Of a stretch of DNA of 15,194 nucleotides, positions 1-5,413 are shown piece by piece; within the stretch, counting starts at the first letter, position 1; every line of letters begins with the position of its first letter. Source of the DNA: Moraxellaceae bacterium (GTDB taxonomy: Bacteria > Pseudomonadota > Gammaproteobacteria > Pseudomonadales > Moraxellaceae); assembly GCA_030684415.1 (NCBI GenBank), contig JAUXNL010000465.1:1-15194 (forward strand), written 5' to 3'. The notes below the pieces were generated by a model. The model saw nothing but the letters and a program-made list of their open reading frames with translations, was not told the origin of the DNA and did not search any database. Made by a program: the position numbers and the translations under genes.

Positions 1-383
1 CGGTGAGTGATCGCGATGCAGTGGTGGCCTTGAGCCATCGGCAAGACGCGGCGACCGGTGCGCTGCACCTCTTCGCTGTGGCCGCGCCGGAGGGCTACCC
101 GCCGATGCGTGAGCGGGTGCGCATTCCGCGTATGCAGTCGGGCTGGGTGGTGACGCCGGTCAGCGCCTCCGTCACGGAAATCCAGCTCAATGGCAACGCC
201 GACCCCGGTGGCCGTATTCCGGTCTGGTTGTCCAATCTGGTGGTGACACTCATGCCGAAAGAAACCCTGAAAAACCTGCGCACCCGGTTGCAAGCGCCCG
301 GCAGCGTGTCAGCCACCATTCTCTATTCGGATCCGCGCGTGAAAAAAATGATCGGCGATGTGAAATTTCCGGAGCACGACTGA
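1..383 (+). CDS. START-like lipid-binding protein, C-terminal part (5' end outside window)
   Basis: The reading frame is open from the first base and ends with TGA at 381-383, so the true start lies upstream; the GTG at position 3 is only the first codon visible. The 126 residues seen resemble the last half of a START (StAR-related lipid transfer) domain: a beta-strand region with PRMQSGWVVTP, then EIQLNGNADPGGRIPVWLSN and a closing helix with ETLKNLRTRL. The sequence GG-IP-WL-N before a long amphipathic helix is the usual end of this fold, where the helix closes over a hydrophobic cavity. Bacterial START proteins are thought to bind lipids or other hydrophobic ligands, but the ligand is not known here. 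Its stop overlaps the next start (TGATG), so it is probably translationally coupled to the RNase T2 gene. Identification is by pattern only. Confidence 0.75.
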   Translation, partial: VSDRDAVVALSHRQDAATGALHLFAVAAPEGYPPMRERVRIPRMQSGWVVTPVSASVTEIQLNGNADPGGRIPVWLSNLVVTLMPKETLKNLRTRLQAPGSVSATILYSDPRVKKMIGDVKFPEHD

Positions 384-1114
384 TGCAGGCGTTATGGCAT
401 CGCTTGCCGCTGCTGCGTCGTTTGCGGCTGTTGTTGTGGTCGTTGTTGTGGCCGTTGTTGCGGGGGGTGGGGCGTGTGCTTTTCTTTCCGCTCTGTCTGC
501 TGCCGGGGCTATTGCTGTGGCCGGCTTCGCCGGCAGCGGCAGAGGATTTTGATTACTACACCTTGGCGGTCACGCTGACGCCCGCGTTTTGCGATCTCAA
601 TCCGGGCAAACGCAGCAGCGTGCAGTGCCGTGACCGCAAGGCTTTGTCTTTGCATGGCCTCTGGCCGGAAAAGAACGCCGGCCGCGCACCCGCTTCGTGT
701 CGGGGCCCTGCGCTGGGGGACTTTTCCGCTGCGGATGAGCGTGAGCTGCGGCGGGTGATGCCGGATGGCAGCTTTCGGCGTTATCAATGGGAGAAGCATG
801 GCCGCTGCAGTGGCCTGGAGCCGGCGACGTATTTCCGGCTGATGGTGCGCGAGTTCAACGATATCAAGTGGCCGCCGGCGCTTGATGTGCGCGGACGCGA
901 TACGGTGATGGAACGTGACGTGTTGCTGAAGGAATTCCGTCGTCTGAATCCGGCGCTCCCCGAAAAAGGCATTGTGTTGCGCTGTGACAGCAGCGACCGC
1001 CCGCCACTGCTGACGGAAGTGCGGCTCTGTCTGTCGCCCGAGGGCAAGCCGGGCAACTGTGTCGCCAATTACCGGCCCAATTGTCCGGTCGCCCTGCGCA
1101 TCCGTGCGCGCTGA
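383..1114 (+). CDS. RNase T2 family ribonuclease (RNase I-like), exported
   Basis: Protein of 243 residues. Members of this family cut single-stranded RNA with little base preference through a 2',3'-cyclic phosphate; E. coli RNase I (rna) is periplasmic. The first conserved site is LSLHGLWPE (89-96, His91) and the second is RYQWEKHGRC (133-142, His139), separated by a Cys-rich segment. Many cysteines (70, 82, 106, 142 and others near the C-terminus) fit disulfides in the periplasm. A long basic then hydrophobic leader ends at about ASPAAA (residues 48-53), a likely signal peptidase I site. The ATG at 383 is chosen because GGAG lies 8 bases upstream and it overlaps the previous stop; a GTG at 467 would give a shorter, more typical leader. 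Gln135 stands where the family usually has the catalytic Glu. The leader contains three 12-bp repeats. Confidence 0.9.
   Translation: MQALWHRLPLLRRLRLLLWSLLWPLLRGVGRVLFFPLCLLPGLLLWPASPAAAEDFDYYTLAVTLTPAFCDLNPGKRSSVQCRDRKALSLHGLWPEKNAGRAPASCRGPALGDFSAADERELRRVMPDGSFRRYQWEKHGRCSGLEPATYFRLMVREFNDIKWPPALDVRGRDTVMERDVLLKEFRRLNPALPEKGIVLRCDSSDRPPLLTEVRLCLSPEGKPGNCVANYRPNCPVALRIRAR
430..465 (+). repeat. Three in-frame 12-bp tandem repeats in the RNase T2 leader
   Basis: Units at 430-441, 442-453 and 454-465 read gttgttgtggtc, gttgttgtggcc and gttgttgcgggg. They encode LLWS, LLWP and LLRG in the hydrophobic leader of the RNase T2. As each unit is four codons, gain or loss of a unit would keep the frame and change the leader length. 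Confidence 0.7.
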
Positions 1115-1136
1115 GCGTATCCAGAGATTCACTGGC

Positions 1137-1664
1137 ATGCACCGCATTGAAATATGGCAGGGCGACATCACCACGCTCGCAGTGGATGCCATCGTGAATG
1201 CAGCGACCAATTCGCTGCTGGGCGGTGGTGGCGTAGATGGTGCCATCCACGCTGCCGCCGGCCCCGGCTTGCTGGCGGAGTGCCGCGACCTCGGCGGCTG
1301 TGCCACGGGTGATGCGCGCCTCACCCGTGGCCATGACTTGCCTGCGCGCCATGTCATTCACACGGTCGGGCCGATCTGGCAGGGCGGCACGCAGCGCGAG
1401 CCTTTGCTGCTACGTTCCTGCTACCGCCGTTGTTATGCCCTGGCCGGTGAGCACGGGCTTGCCCGTCTGGCGTTTCCCGCCATCAGTTGCGGTGTCTACG
1501 GTTATCCGCATGAACAAGCCGTGGGTATTGCCGTTGCCGAAACACTGTTGGCACTGCAGCAGTATCCAACGCTCGAAAAAGTGATTTTTGCCTGCTTTTC
1601 TACCGACATGGCGCAGATTTATGAGCGGACGCTTTCGCGTTTGCGACAAGCCGGACTGGCTTGA
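1137..1664 (+). CDS. Macro-domain protein (YmdB-like O-acetyl-ADP-ribose deacetylase family)
   Basis: Protein of 175 residues, the usual size of a stand-alone macro domain. The family binds ADP-ribose and some members remove O-acetyl or ADP-ribosyl groups. Seen in order: QGDIT (8-12), VNAATNSLLGGGGVDGAIH (20-38), HTVGPIW, and PAISCGVYGYP near residue 120, matching the E. coli YmdB order closely. Asp34 in GVDGAIH matches YmdB Asp35, but the position of YmdB Asn25 (NAAN) is Thr24 here, with Asn at the next position. The ATG at 1137 is preferred because the domain begins directly after it; upstream in-frame sequence overlaps the RNase gene. The gap to the RNase T2 stop is 22 bases, so it is probably in the same operon. 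Cytoplasmic; no signal peptide. Enzyme activity is inferred from the family only. Confidence 0.9.
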   Translation: MHRIEIWQGDITTLAVDAIVNAATNSLLGGGGVDGAIHAAAGPGLLAECRDLGGCATGDARLTRGHDLPARHVIHTVGPIWQGGTQREPLLLRSCYRRCYALAGEHGLARLAFPAISCGVYGYPHEQAVGIAVAETLLALQQYPTLEKVIFACFSTDMAQIYERTLSRLRQAGLA

Positions 1665-1721
1665 GCCGGATGTCGGGCGCGCTGGTAGCGCTGGCTCTGC
1701 AGTATGAGCTCCGTGCTAGCC

Positions 1722-1761
1722 GCTTGCTGAAACAGCCTAGGATGGGCGTTTTTCAGCAAGC
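1722..1761. repeat. GCTTGCTGAAAA palindromic repeat, copy 1 (long form)
   Basis: Arms gcttgctgaaa (1722-1732) and tttcagcaagc (1751-1761) are perfect complements of 11 bp around an 18-base spacer containing gatgggcg. It lies between the convergent macro-domain and oxidoreductase genes and is preceded by gctagcc, as in copy 5. Four related copies occur in this window, all between genes. It could also act as a transcription stop in either direction, though the T run is inside the stem. Confidence 0.85.
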
Positions 1762-1830
1762 TGTCGCGCGGCACAGCAAGCGCGGGGTCAGCGCAGTGGA
1801 GTTGGTGCCGGGGATGCCCAGTGCCAGCGG

Positions 1831-3066
1831 CTAACGCGCTTGAAACAGTCGTGCTTCGGTAGAGCCGAGCAGCAGACGCCAGGTGTCGAGCTCATTGAGC
1901 CCGTGCCGCAAATCGCGCACCAGGCTAGAGAGTTCGTGGCGCGAGCGTGGCGGCATCAGCCCGTGGTAGCCGTATTGGTACACAGCTTCCTTCAGCGCCA
2001 GCAGCGAAGGGCTGGCGAGGGCACGGTCGCCGAAGAACATGAAGGCATCACGGCTGCCGAATGACACCAGCGCGGGTTTGGGGCGCGGCACAAAATCCGG
2101 CAAGGACTTGCCGGCCAGAAAACGGCGCACACTGAGCGCGGCATGACGGCCCATGTCCAGTGCGTGGTAGGCCTGCTTTTCTAAGGGCACCGGCAGATTG
2201 GCGGCATCGCCGGTCACAAAAATGTGGGGGTCGAGCCGGCTTTGCAAGCCGGCATTCACGGCAACGTGCTCGCCATCGGCACAAAGCCCGGCCTCGGCCG
2301 GCAGGGGGTGGCCGCGTGCACCGGCGGTCCAGAGTGTGAGCCGGCTGTGCAGGCGGTTGCCGTCATCAAGCAGCACACTGTCTTTCTCCACGGCGACCAC
2401 ACGCCGGCCGGCATGCACGGTGACGCTGCCGCCCATGCGCGACAACAAATGCGTGTGCAGCCCGCGAAAGCGCGCGAACAGCCGGGGCGCGCTGTCCACC
2501 AGATGCAGTTGCAGGCGGTTGTCGTTGCCAAACCTGCGCAGGATTTCGCCGAGCATTTCTATGCCTTCAATGCCGCCCCCCACAATCACCACCGGGCGTG
2601 CGCCGGGCAGGGCAGCGAGGCGGGTGAGGGCGTTGCCGATGCGCTGGCACGCGTCGACCGATTTGGTGGCAGAGGCAAAAGCCTCAACGCCGGGTACGCC
2701 AAAATCATGCGGCACACCGCCAGTGGCCAAGATGAGCGCGTCGTAGTCCAGTGTCTGGCCGCTGCTGGTCTGCACCCGCTGGTGATGGCGGTCGATGCGG
2801 CTGACCGCCTCTTGCAGGAAATCGTGGCCCAGACGTTCGATGACGGTGCGACGGTCGTGTACCAGTTGTGCGGGTTGCTTGCTGCGCGAAAGCAGCTCGT
2901 GAATATTGGGCAGCCACTCCACTTGGCTTGAGGGGTCGATCACCGTCACTTGTACGGCATCCGACTCCAGCGCGCGCGCCGCCGCCAGGCCCGAAAAATT
3001 GCCGCCCACAACCACGAGCCGCGGGCGGGAGCGACGGGAAAGAAAGCGCCGGGAAAGCAGAGCCAT
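1831..3066 (-). CDS. FAD-dependent NAD(P)H oxidoreductase, type II NADH dehydrogenase-like
   Basis: Protein of 411 residues in the two-dinucleotide-fold flavoprotein family. The first nucleotide-binding site is VVVGGNFSGLAAAR (18-31; Asn replaces the third position of GxGxxG, a variant known from sulfide:quinone reductase relatives), with ATGG at 114-117. The second is VVIVGGGIEGIE (159-170), and the FAD-binding FVTGDAANLP follows near 284-292. NDH-2 enzymes pass electrons from NADH to quinone at the inner membrane without pumping protons. The C-terminal 35 residues form an amphipathic basic helix that could sit on the membrane. The paired redox cysteines of sulfide:quinone reductases were not seen, so NDH-2-like is the better call. 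The start is the Met at 3066, just before a basic tail and the FAD fold; a TTG at 3132 would add 22 residues without family support. It is divergent from the next gene. Confidence 0.85.
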   Translation of the reverse strand: MALLSRRFLSRRSRPRLVVVGGNFSGLAAARALESDAVQVTVIDPSSQVEWLPNIHELLSRSKQPAQLVHDRRTVIERLGHDFLQEAVSRIDRHHQRVQTSSGQTLDYDALILATGGVPHDFGVPGVEAFASATKSVDACQRIGNALTRLAALPGARPVVIVGGGIEGIEMLGEILRRFGNDNRLQLHLVDSAPRLFARFRGLHTHLLSRMGGSVTVHAGRRVVAVEKDSVLLDDGNRLHSRLTLWTAGARGHPLPAEAGLCADGEHVAVNAGLQSRLDPHIFVTGDAANLPVPLEKQAYHALDMGRHAALSVRRFLAGKSLPDFVPRPKPALVSFGSRDAFMFFGDRALASPSLLALKEAVYQYGYHGLMPPRSRHELSSLVRDLRHGLNELDTWRLLLGSTEARLFQAR

Positions 3067-3194
3067 GCAGATACCGTGACAATCAGGAAAGCGGGTGGAC
3101 GAGAGTGTGGCGGCGACGAAGGGCAGCGGCAAGGGGGCGAGGCCCGTTGGCGCCAGCGCCGCCAGCAGCTAGCCTTGGAGCACGATTTCAGGCG

Positions 3195-4625
3195 ATGCCC
3201 ACCATGACGCTTTACTGCAAATACCACGCGCTGGAACCTGCGGCCTGGCGCTGTCCCCCCTGCCATGTCGATTTCTGCGATACCTGCTCGCCAGACCTGC
3301 CCGGTGAAGCCACCAGCGCAGTGCACTATTGCCCGCTCTGCAATGGCGAGCTCAAGGCGCTGGGCGCCGCGCACTCTGCGCCGGCCTTCTGGCAGCGGCT
3401 CACCGATTTCCTGCGTTATCCGTTTTCGCCCGCCGCACTGGTCTTGCTGGTGCTGGCCTTCCTGCTGCCGCTGATGGTGCCGGATGGGGTTGTCGCGCAT
3501 GTCGCCCGGCTCGGGTTTTTGCTGCTGGTAGTGAAGTACGCTTGGACAGCGCTGGAGCAGGTCTCTACCGGCGATGTACAGCCGCTGGGCTTTGAGCGGT
3601 TGCTGGCCGCCAAAAACAACGAGCTGGCGCTCGGTGCGGGGATGCTGCTGGTGGCGATGGTGGCGGCCAGCGGCTATGTGTTCACGAAGTCGGCGTTTTA
3701 CGGCAGCCTGCTGGCGGTTGTGTTGCTCTGCGTGGTGCCGCTGGTGTTGCTGGCGGCGGCCGTGAACCGTTCACTCGGCAGTGCACTCAATGCCGAGGGC
3801 ATCAAGGCAGCGCTGGCCGGTATCGGCCCGCTGCATGTGGTCGTGTGTTTGTTGCTGGTGGGCTTGCTGGCGGCGTTGCAATCGTTTGTCAGCCTGTTTG
3901 CCGACATCCTGCCGCTAGCCGCTGCACGGGCTTTGGGCATGGTGGCCTACAGCTACTTCACCATCGTGTTGTTTGTGCTGTGCGGGTATTTGCTGTTCCA
4001 GTATCAGGAGTCACTGGGGTTTACACCGGCAGGCGGCAGCGCCAAGCGCAAAACGCACCGGCGTGCAGACGACGGTGCGGTGCAGGTGGAAATGTTTCTG
4101 AAGGAGGGCAATTACGGCAAAGCGATTGCCCTGCTCAAGCGCGATACCAACAAGAAAAATGCCAGCCTGACGGCCCATGAGCGGTATCACAAACTGGTCT
4201 GGGCCATGAACGATGAGCAAAGCCTGCTCGAACATGCGCCGGTGTATTTCAAGGTGCTGCTGGAGGCCGGGCGCGACCAGCAGGTGGCGTCGTTACTACG
4301 GGCGTATATTGAGCGCATTCCCGGCTATAAGCCGGAGGATCCGGATACGGCGCTGGCACTGGCCGAGGCCTTCGAGCGCATGGGCGAGTACAAGCTGGCG
4401 GTACATGTGCTGAATGGCTTGCACAAGGATGCGCCGCATTATGCGCGGCTACCGGAGGCGTATCTGCTGGCGGCGCGCATATTGGCAGAGCACCTCAGCC
4501 TGCCGCAAAAAGGGCTGGCACTCGTGCAGTTTCTGGAAGGGCGCTTCAAGACCCACAAAAGTTATCCGGATATCCAGCGCGCCCTGTCGGCACTTGCCGC
4601 ACAAATGCGTCCGCGCACGCTGTAG
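3195..4625 (+). CDS. Membrane protein with N-terminal B-box-like zinc site and C-terminal helical repeats
   Basis: Protein of 476 residues, function not recognised. Residues 8-49 carry C8-x2-H11, C20-x2-C23, C28-x2-C31 and H44-x-C46-x2-C49, the spacing of a B-box or zinc-ribbon site that should bind one or two zinc ions. About six hydrophobic segments follow, roughly at 72-90, 96-115, 134-155, 159-181, 200-228 and 235-259. A basic linker (AKRKTHRRADD) leads into a soluble domain from about 296 to the end, made of TPR-like helix pairs such as FLKEGNYGKAIALLK and ALAEAFERMGEYKLAVHVL. The repeat tail resembles that of the rhomboid-like protein at 5414-6835. The tail and zinc site are probably cytoplasmic, which suggests a scaffold at the inner membrane. 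The start at 3195 is uncertain: a second ATG at 3204 is equally close to the zinc site, and only a weak GGAG at 3176 is present. Confidence 0.8.
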   Translation: MPTMTLYCKYHALEPAAWRCPPCHVDFCDTCSPDLPGEATSAVHYCPLCNGELKALGAAHSAPAFWQRLTDFLRYPFSPAALVLLVLAFLLPLMVPDGVVAHVARLGFLLLVVKYAWTALEQVSTGDVQPLGFERLLAAKNNELALGAGMLLVAMVAASGYVFTKSAFYGSLLAVVLLCVVPLVLLAAAVNRSLGSALNAEGIKAALAGIGPLHVVVCLLLVGLLAALQSFVSLFADILPLAAARALGMVAYSYFTIVLFVLCGYLLFQYQESLGFTPAGGSAKRKTHRRADDGAVQVEMFLKEGNYGKAIALLKRDTNKKNASLTAHERYHKLVWAMNDEQSLLEHAPVYFKVLLEAGRDQQVASLLRAYIERIPGYKPEDPDTALALAEAFERMGEYKLAVHVLNGLHKDAPHYARLPEAYLLAARILAEHLSLPQKGLALVQFLEGRFKTHKSYPDIQRALSALAAQMRPRTL

Positions 4626-4639
4626 CCGTCTGGACGGGC

Positions 4640-4704
4640 CGCGAATCCATCACGCTTGAGTGATGAATTCAGCGTGGAGCGATTCCGGACATGTGCTGGA
4701 GTCG
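4640..4704 (+). repeat. 65-bp two-hairpin element, left copy
   Basis: This 65-base block matches the reverse complement of 5133-5197 at 54 of 65 positions by eye. It has a first stem gaatccatcac / gtgatgaattc around gcttga and a second stem cgattccgg / ctggagtcg around acatgtg. It sits just after the zinc-site membrane protein gene and immediately before repeat copy 2, pointing toward the small lipoprotein gene. Confidence 0.75.
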
Positions 4705-4707
4705 CGC

Positions 4708-4744
4708 GCTTAAAAAGCCCGGGATGGGTGTTTTTTCAGCAAGC
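4708..4744. repeat. GCTTGCTGAAAA palindromic repeat, copy 2 (long form, damaged left arm)
   Basis: The right arm ttttcagcaagc (4733-4744) is intact, while the left arm reads gcttaaaaa, as if gctg had been lost from gcttgctgaaaa. The spacer gcccgggatgggtg is nearly that of copy 4, which shows the two share a long-form ancestor. It lies between the convergent zinc-site membrane protein and small lipoprotein genes. Confidence 0.75.
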
Positions 4745-4775
4745 TGTTAACGCCGGTCGTTTCCGGGCAAGTCAT

Positions 4776-4865
4776 CTACTGGTAGTCGTCCTCAGACAAG
4801 TCAGTTCCAAACAAGCCGGCTCCAGACAAGTCAGCTCCGGGCGCGAAACGTCTCAGGGCTTGCCG
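4776..4865 (-). pseudogene. Possible remnant of a pentapeptide-repeat gene
   Basis: Three 15-bp tandem units (4793-4807, 4808-4822, 4823-4837) lie downstream of the small lipoprotein gene. Read on the minus strand they give GADLSGAGLFGTDLSEDDYQ followed by TAG at 4776-4778. ADLSG, AGLFG and TDLSE fit the A(D/N)LXX pattern of pentapeptide-repeat proteins. The frame is closed by a stop at 4875-4877 and has no ATG, GTG or TTG that could start it before the repeats, so no intact gene is present. It may be the 3' end of a decayed gene, or a 15-bp repeat that matches the motif by chance. Confidence 0.4.
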
Positions 4866-5056
4866 GCCGCCTCTTCACGTTGCCGGCGGTATTCCTCGTA
4901 GTCGCCGCTCACCGTCTCCAGACAGTGTTGCTGTTGCGCATCGGGGAGTTGCCGGCAGGCATTGAGCCGGCTTTGGCGCATGCTTTCGTAAACGCCCGCC
5001 GTCGTGCAGCCGGAAAGAAGGAGGATGGCCAGCAAGGGCACAGGTCTGGTTTTCAT
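4853..5056 (-). CDS. Small outer-membrane-type lipoprotein of unknown function
   Basis: Protein of 67 residues. It begins MKTRPVPLLAILLLSGC, a classic lipoprotein signal with lipobox L14-S-G-C17; Thr18 after the Cys has no inner-membrane retention signal, so outer-membrane sorting is expected. The mature part is about 50 residues, polar and helical, with two further cysteines (34 and 45) spaced 11 apart that could form a disulfide, and ends in YEEYRRQREEAAGKP. Short lipoproteins with this CRxLP...C...YxEYRRQR layout occur in other gammaproteobacteria, to my recollection, without known function. The start at 5056 is fixed by the signal peptide. The gene stands alone, flanked by the inverted 65-bp elements and by copies 2 and 3 of the palindromic repeat. 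Upstream, TATAGC near 5110 could be a weak -10, without a good -35. Confidence 0.8.
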   Translation of the reverse strand: MKTRPVPLLAILLLSGCTTAGVYESMRQSRLNACRQLPDAQQQHCLETVSGDYEEYRRQREEAAGKP

Positions 5057-5132
5057 GGCGTGCTCATCACGGCGGTCAGGGTCGGCATTTCAGTACGGGC
5101 AGGGGATGGGCGCTATAGGGTTTTTCAGCCCA

Positions 5133-5197
5133 CGATTCCGGCACATGTCCAGAATCGCTTCACGCTGAATCAATCACGCTTGAGTGATTGATTCGCG
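5133..5197 (-). repeat. 65-bp two-hairpin element, right copy (inverted)
   Basis: Inverted partner of 4640-4704. The first stem is a perfect 11-bp pair, gaatcaatcac (5167-5177) and gtgattgattc (5184-5194), around a 6-base loop. The second stem pairs cgattccgg (5133-5141) with ccagaatcg (5149-5157), with one C-A mismatch on the plus strand that becomes a U-G pair in a minus-strand transcript. It lies upstream of the small lipoprotein gene. Confidence 0.75.
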
Positions 5198-5198
5198 A

Positions 5199-5218
5199 CC
5201 CGGCCATCCTTGGCCGGG
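5199..5218. repeat. Short stem-loop, 8-bp arms
   Basis: cccggcca (5199-5206) pairs perfectly with tggccggg (5211-5218) around tcct. It lies between the right two-hairpin element and repeat copy 3, so it may be part of a larger composite element. No T run follows on either side. Confidence 0.6.
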
Positions 5219-5221
5219 AAG

Positions 5222-5253
5222 CAGCTTGCTGAAAAGCATTTTTCAGCAAGCTG
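5222..5253. repeat. GCTTGCTGAAAA palindromic repeat, copy 3 (short form)
   Basis: A perfect inverted repeat with 14-bp arms, cagcttgctgaaaa (5222-5235) and ttttcagcaagctg (5240-5253), around a 4-base loop gcat. It lacks the gatgggcg spacer of copies 1, 2 and 4. It lies between two minus-strand genes and is followed by ttagccgccgg. Confidence 0.85.
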
Positions 5254-5283
5254 TTAGCCGCCGGCTGAAAAATGCCGATCATG

Positions 5284-5313
5284 TGTCGAAAGGCTCACCT
5301 GAGCCTTTCGACA
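5284..5313. repeat. Perfect 14-bp inverted repeat
   Basis: TGTCGAAAGGCTCA (5284-5297) and TGAGCCTTTCGACA (5300-5313) are exact complements around cc. It lies about 100 bases beyond the stop of the rhomboid-like gene, so it could end that transcript, but there is no T run. It may instead be another type of dispersed palindrome or a protein-binding site. Confidence 0.75.
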
Positions 5314-5413
5314 AGCCTCCTGTGAAAGGGCGCGCAAGCGCAAGGCGGGTATTTTCACCTGGCTGTTGGTCGCGGCGGGCGCGGCAGAAGGCGCGCACTT
5401 ATTGGCGCGACCC

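Larger units (their letters stand above)
5057..5413. other. Repeat-rich non-coding stretch between the small lipoprotein and rhomboid-like genes
   Basis: These 357 bases hold no gene I can support; the short frames crossing them lack start signals and family features. In order they contain the leader of the small lipoprotein, the right copy of the 65-bp two-hairpin element (5133-5197), an 8-bp stem-loop (5199-5218), palindromic repeat copy 3 (5222-5253) and a perfect 14-bp inverted repeat (5284-5313). The last 100 bases before the rhomboid-like stop codon show only a weak gtgaaa / tttcac pairing. Confidence 0.7.

Noticed and set aside
509..1357. Long open frame of 282 codons on the minus strand
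   Set aside because: It lies antisense to the well-supported RNase T2 and macro-domain genes, has no family features and is expected in GC-rich DNA.
2224..2931. Open frame of 235 codons on the plus strand
   Set aside because: It is antisense to the FAD oxidoreductase, whose motifs are clear.
1831..3066. Sulfide:quinone reductase as the identity of the flavoprotein
   Set aside because: The GGNFSG first motif is similar, but the redox-active cysteines at the expected places were not seen.
4656..4901. Plus-strand frame of 81 codons over the 15-bp repeats
   Set aside because: It starts in the two-hairpin element, crosses the palindromic repeat and ends inside the small lipoprotein gene; no ribosome binding site or domain.
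4640..5253. A complete insertion sequence around the small lipoprotein
   Set aside because: There are inverted repeats, but no transposase frame and no clear target-site duplication.
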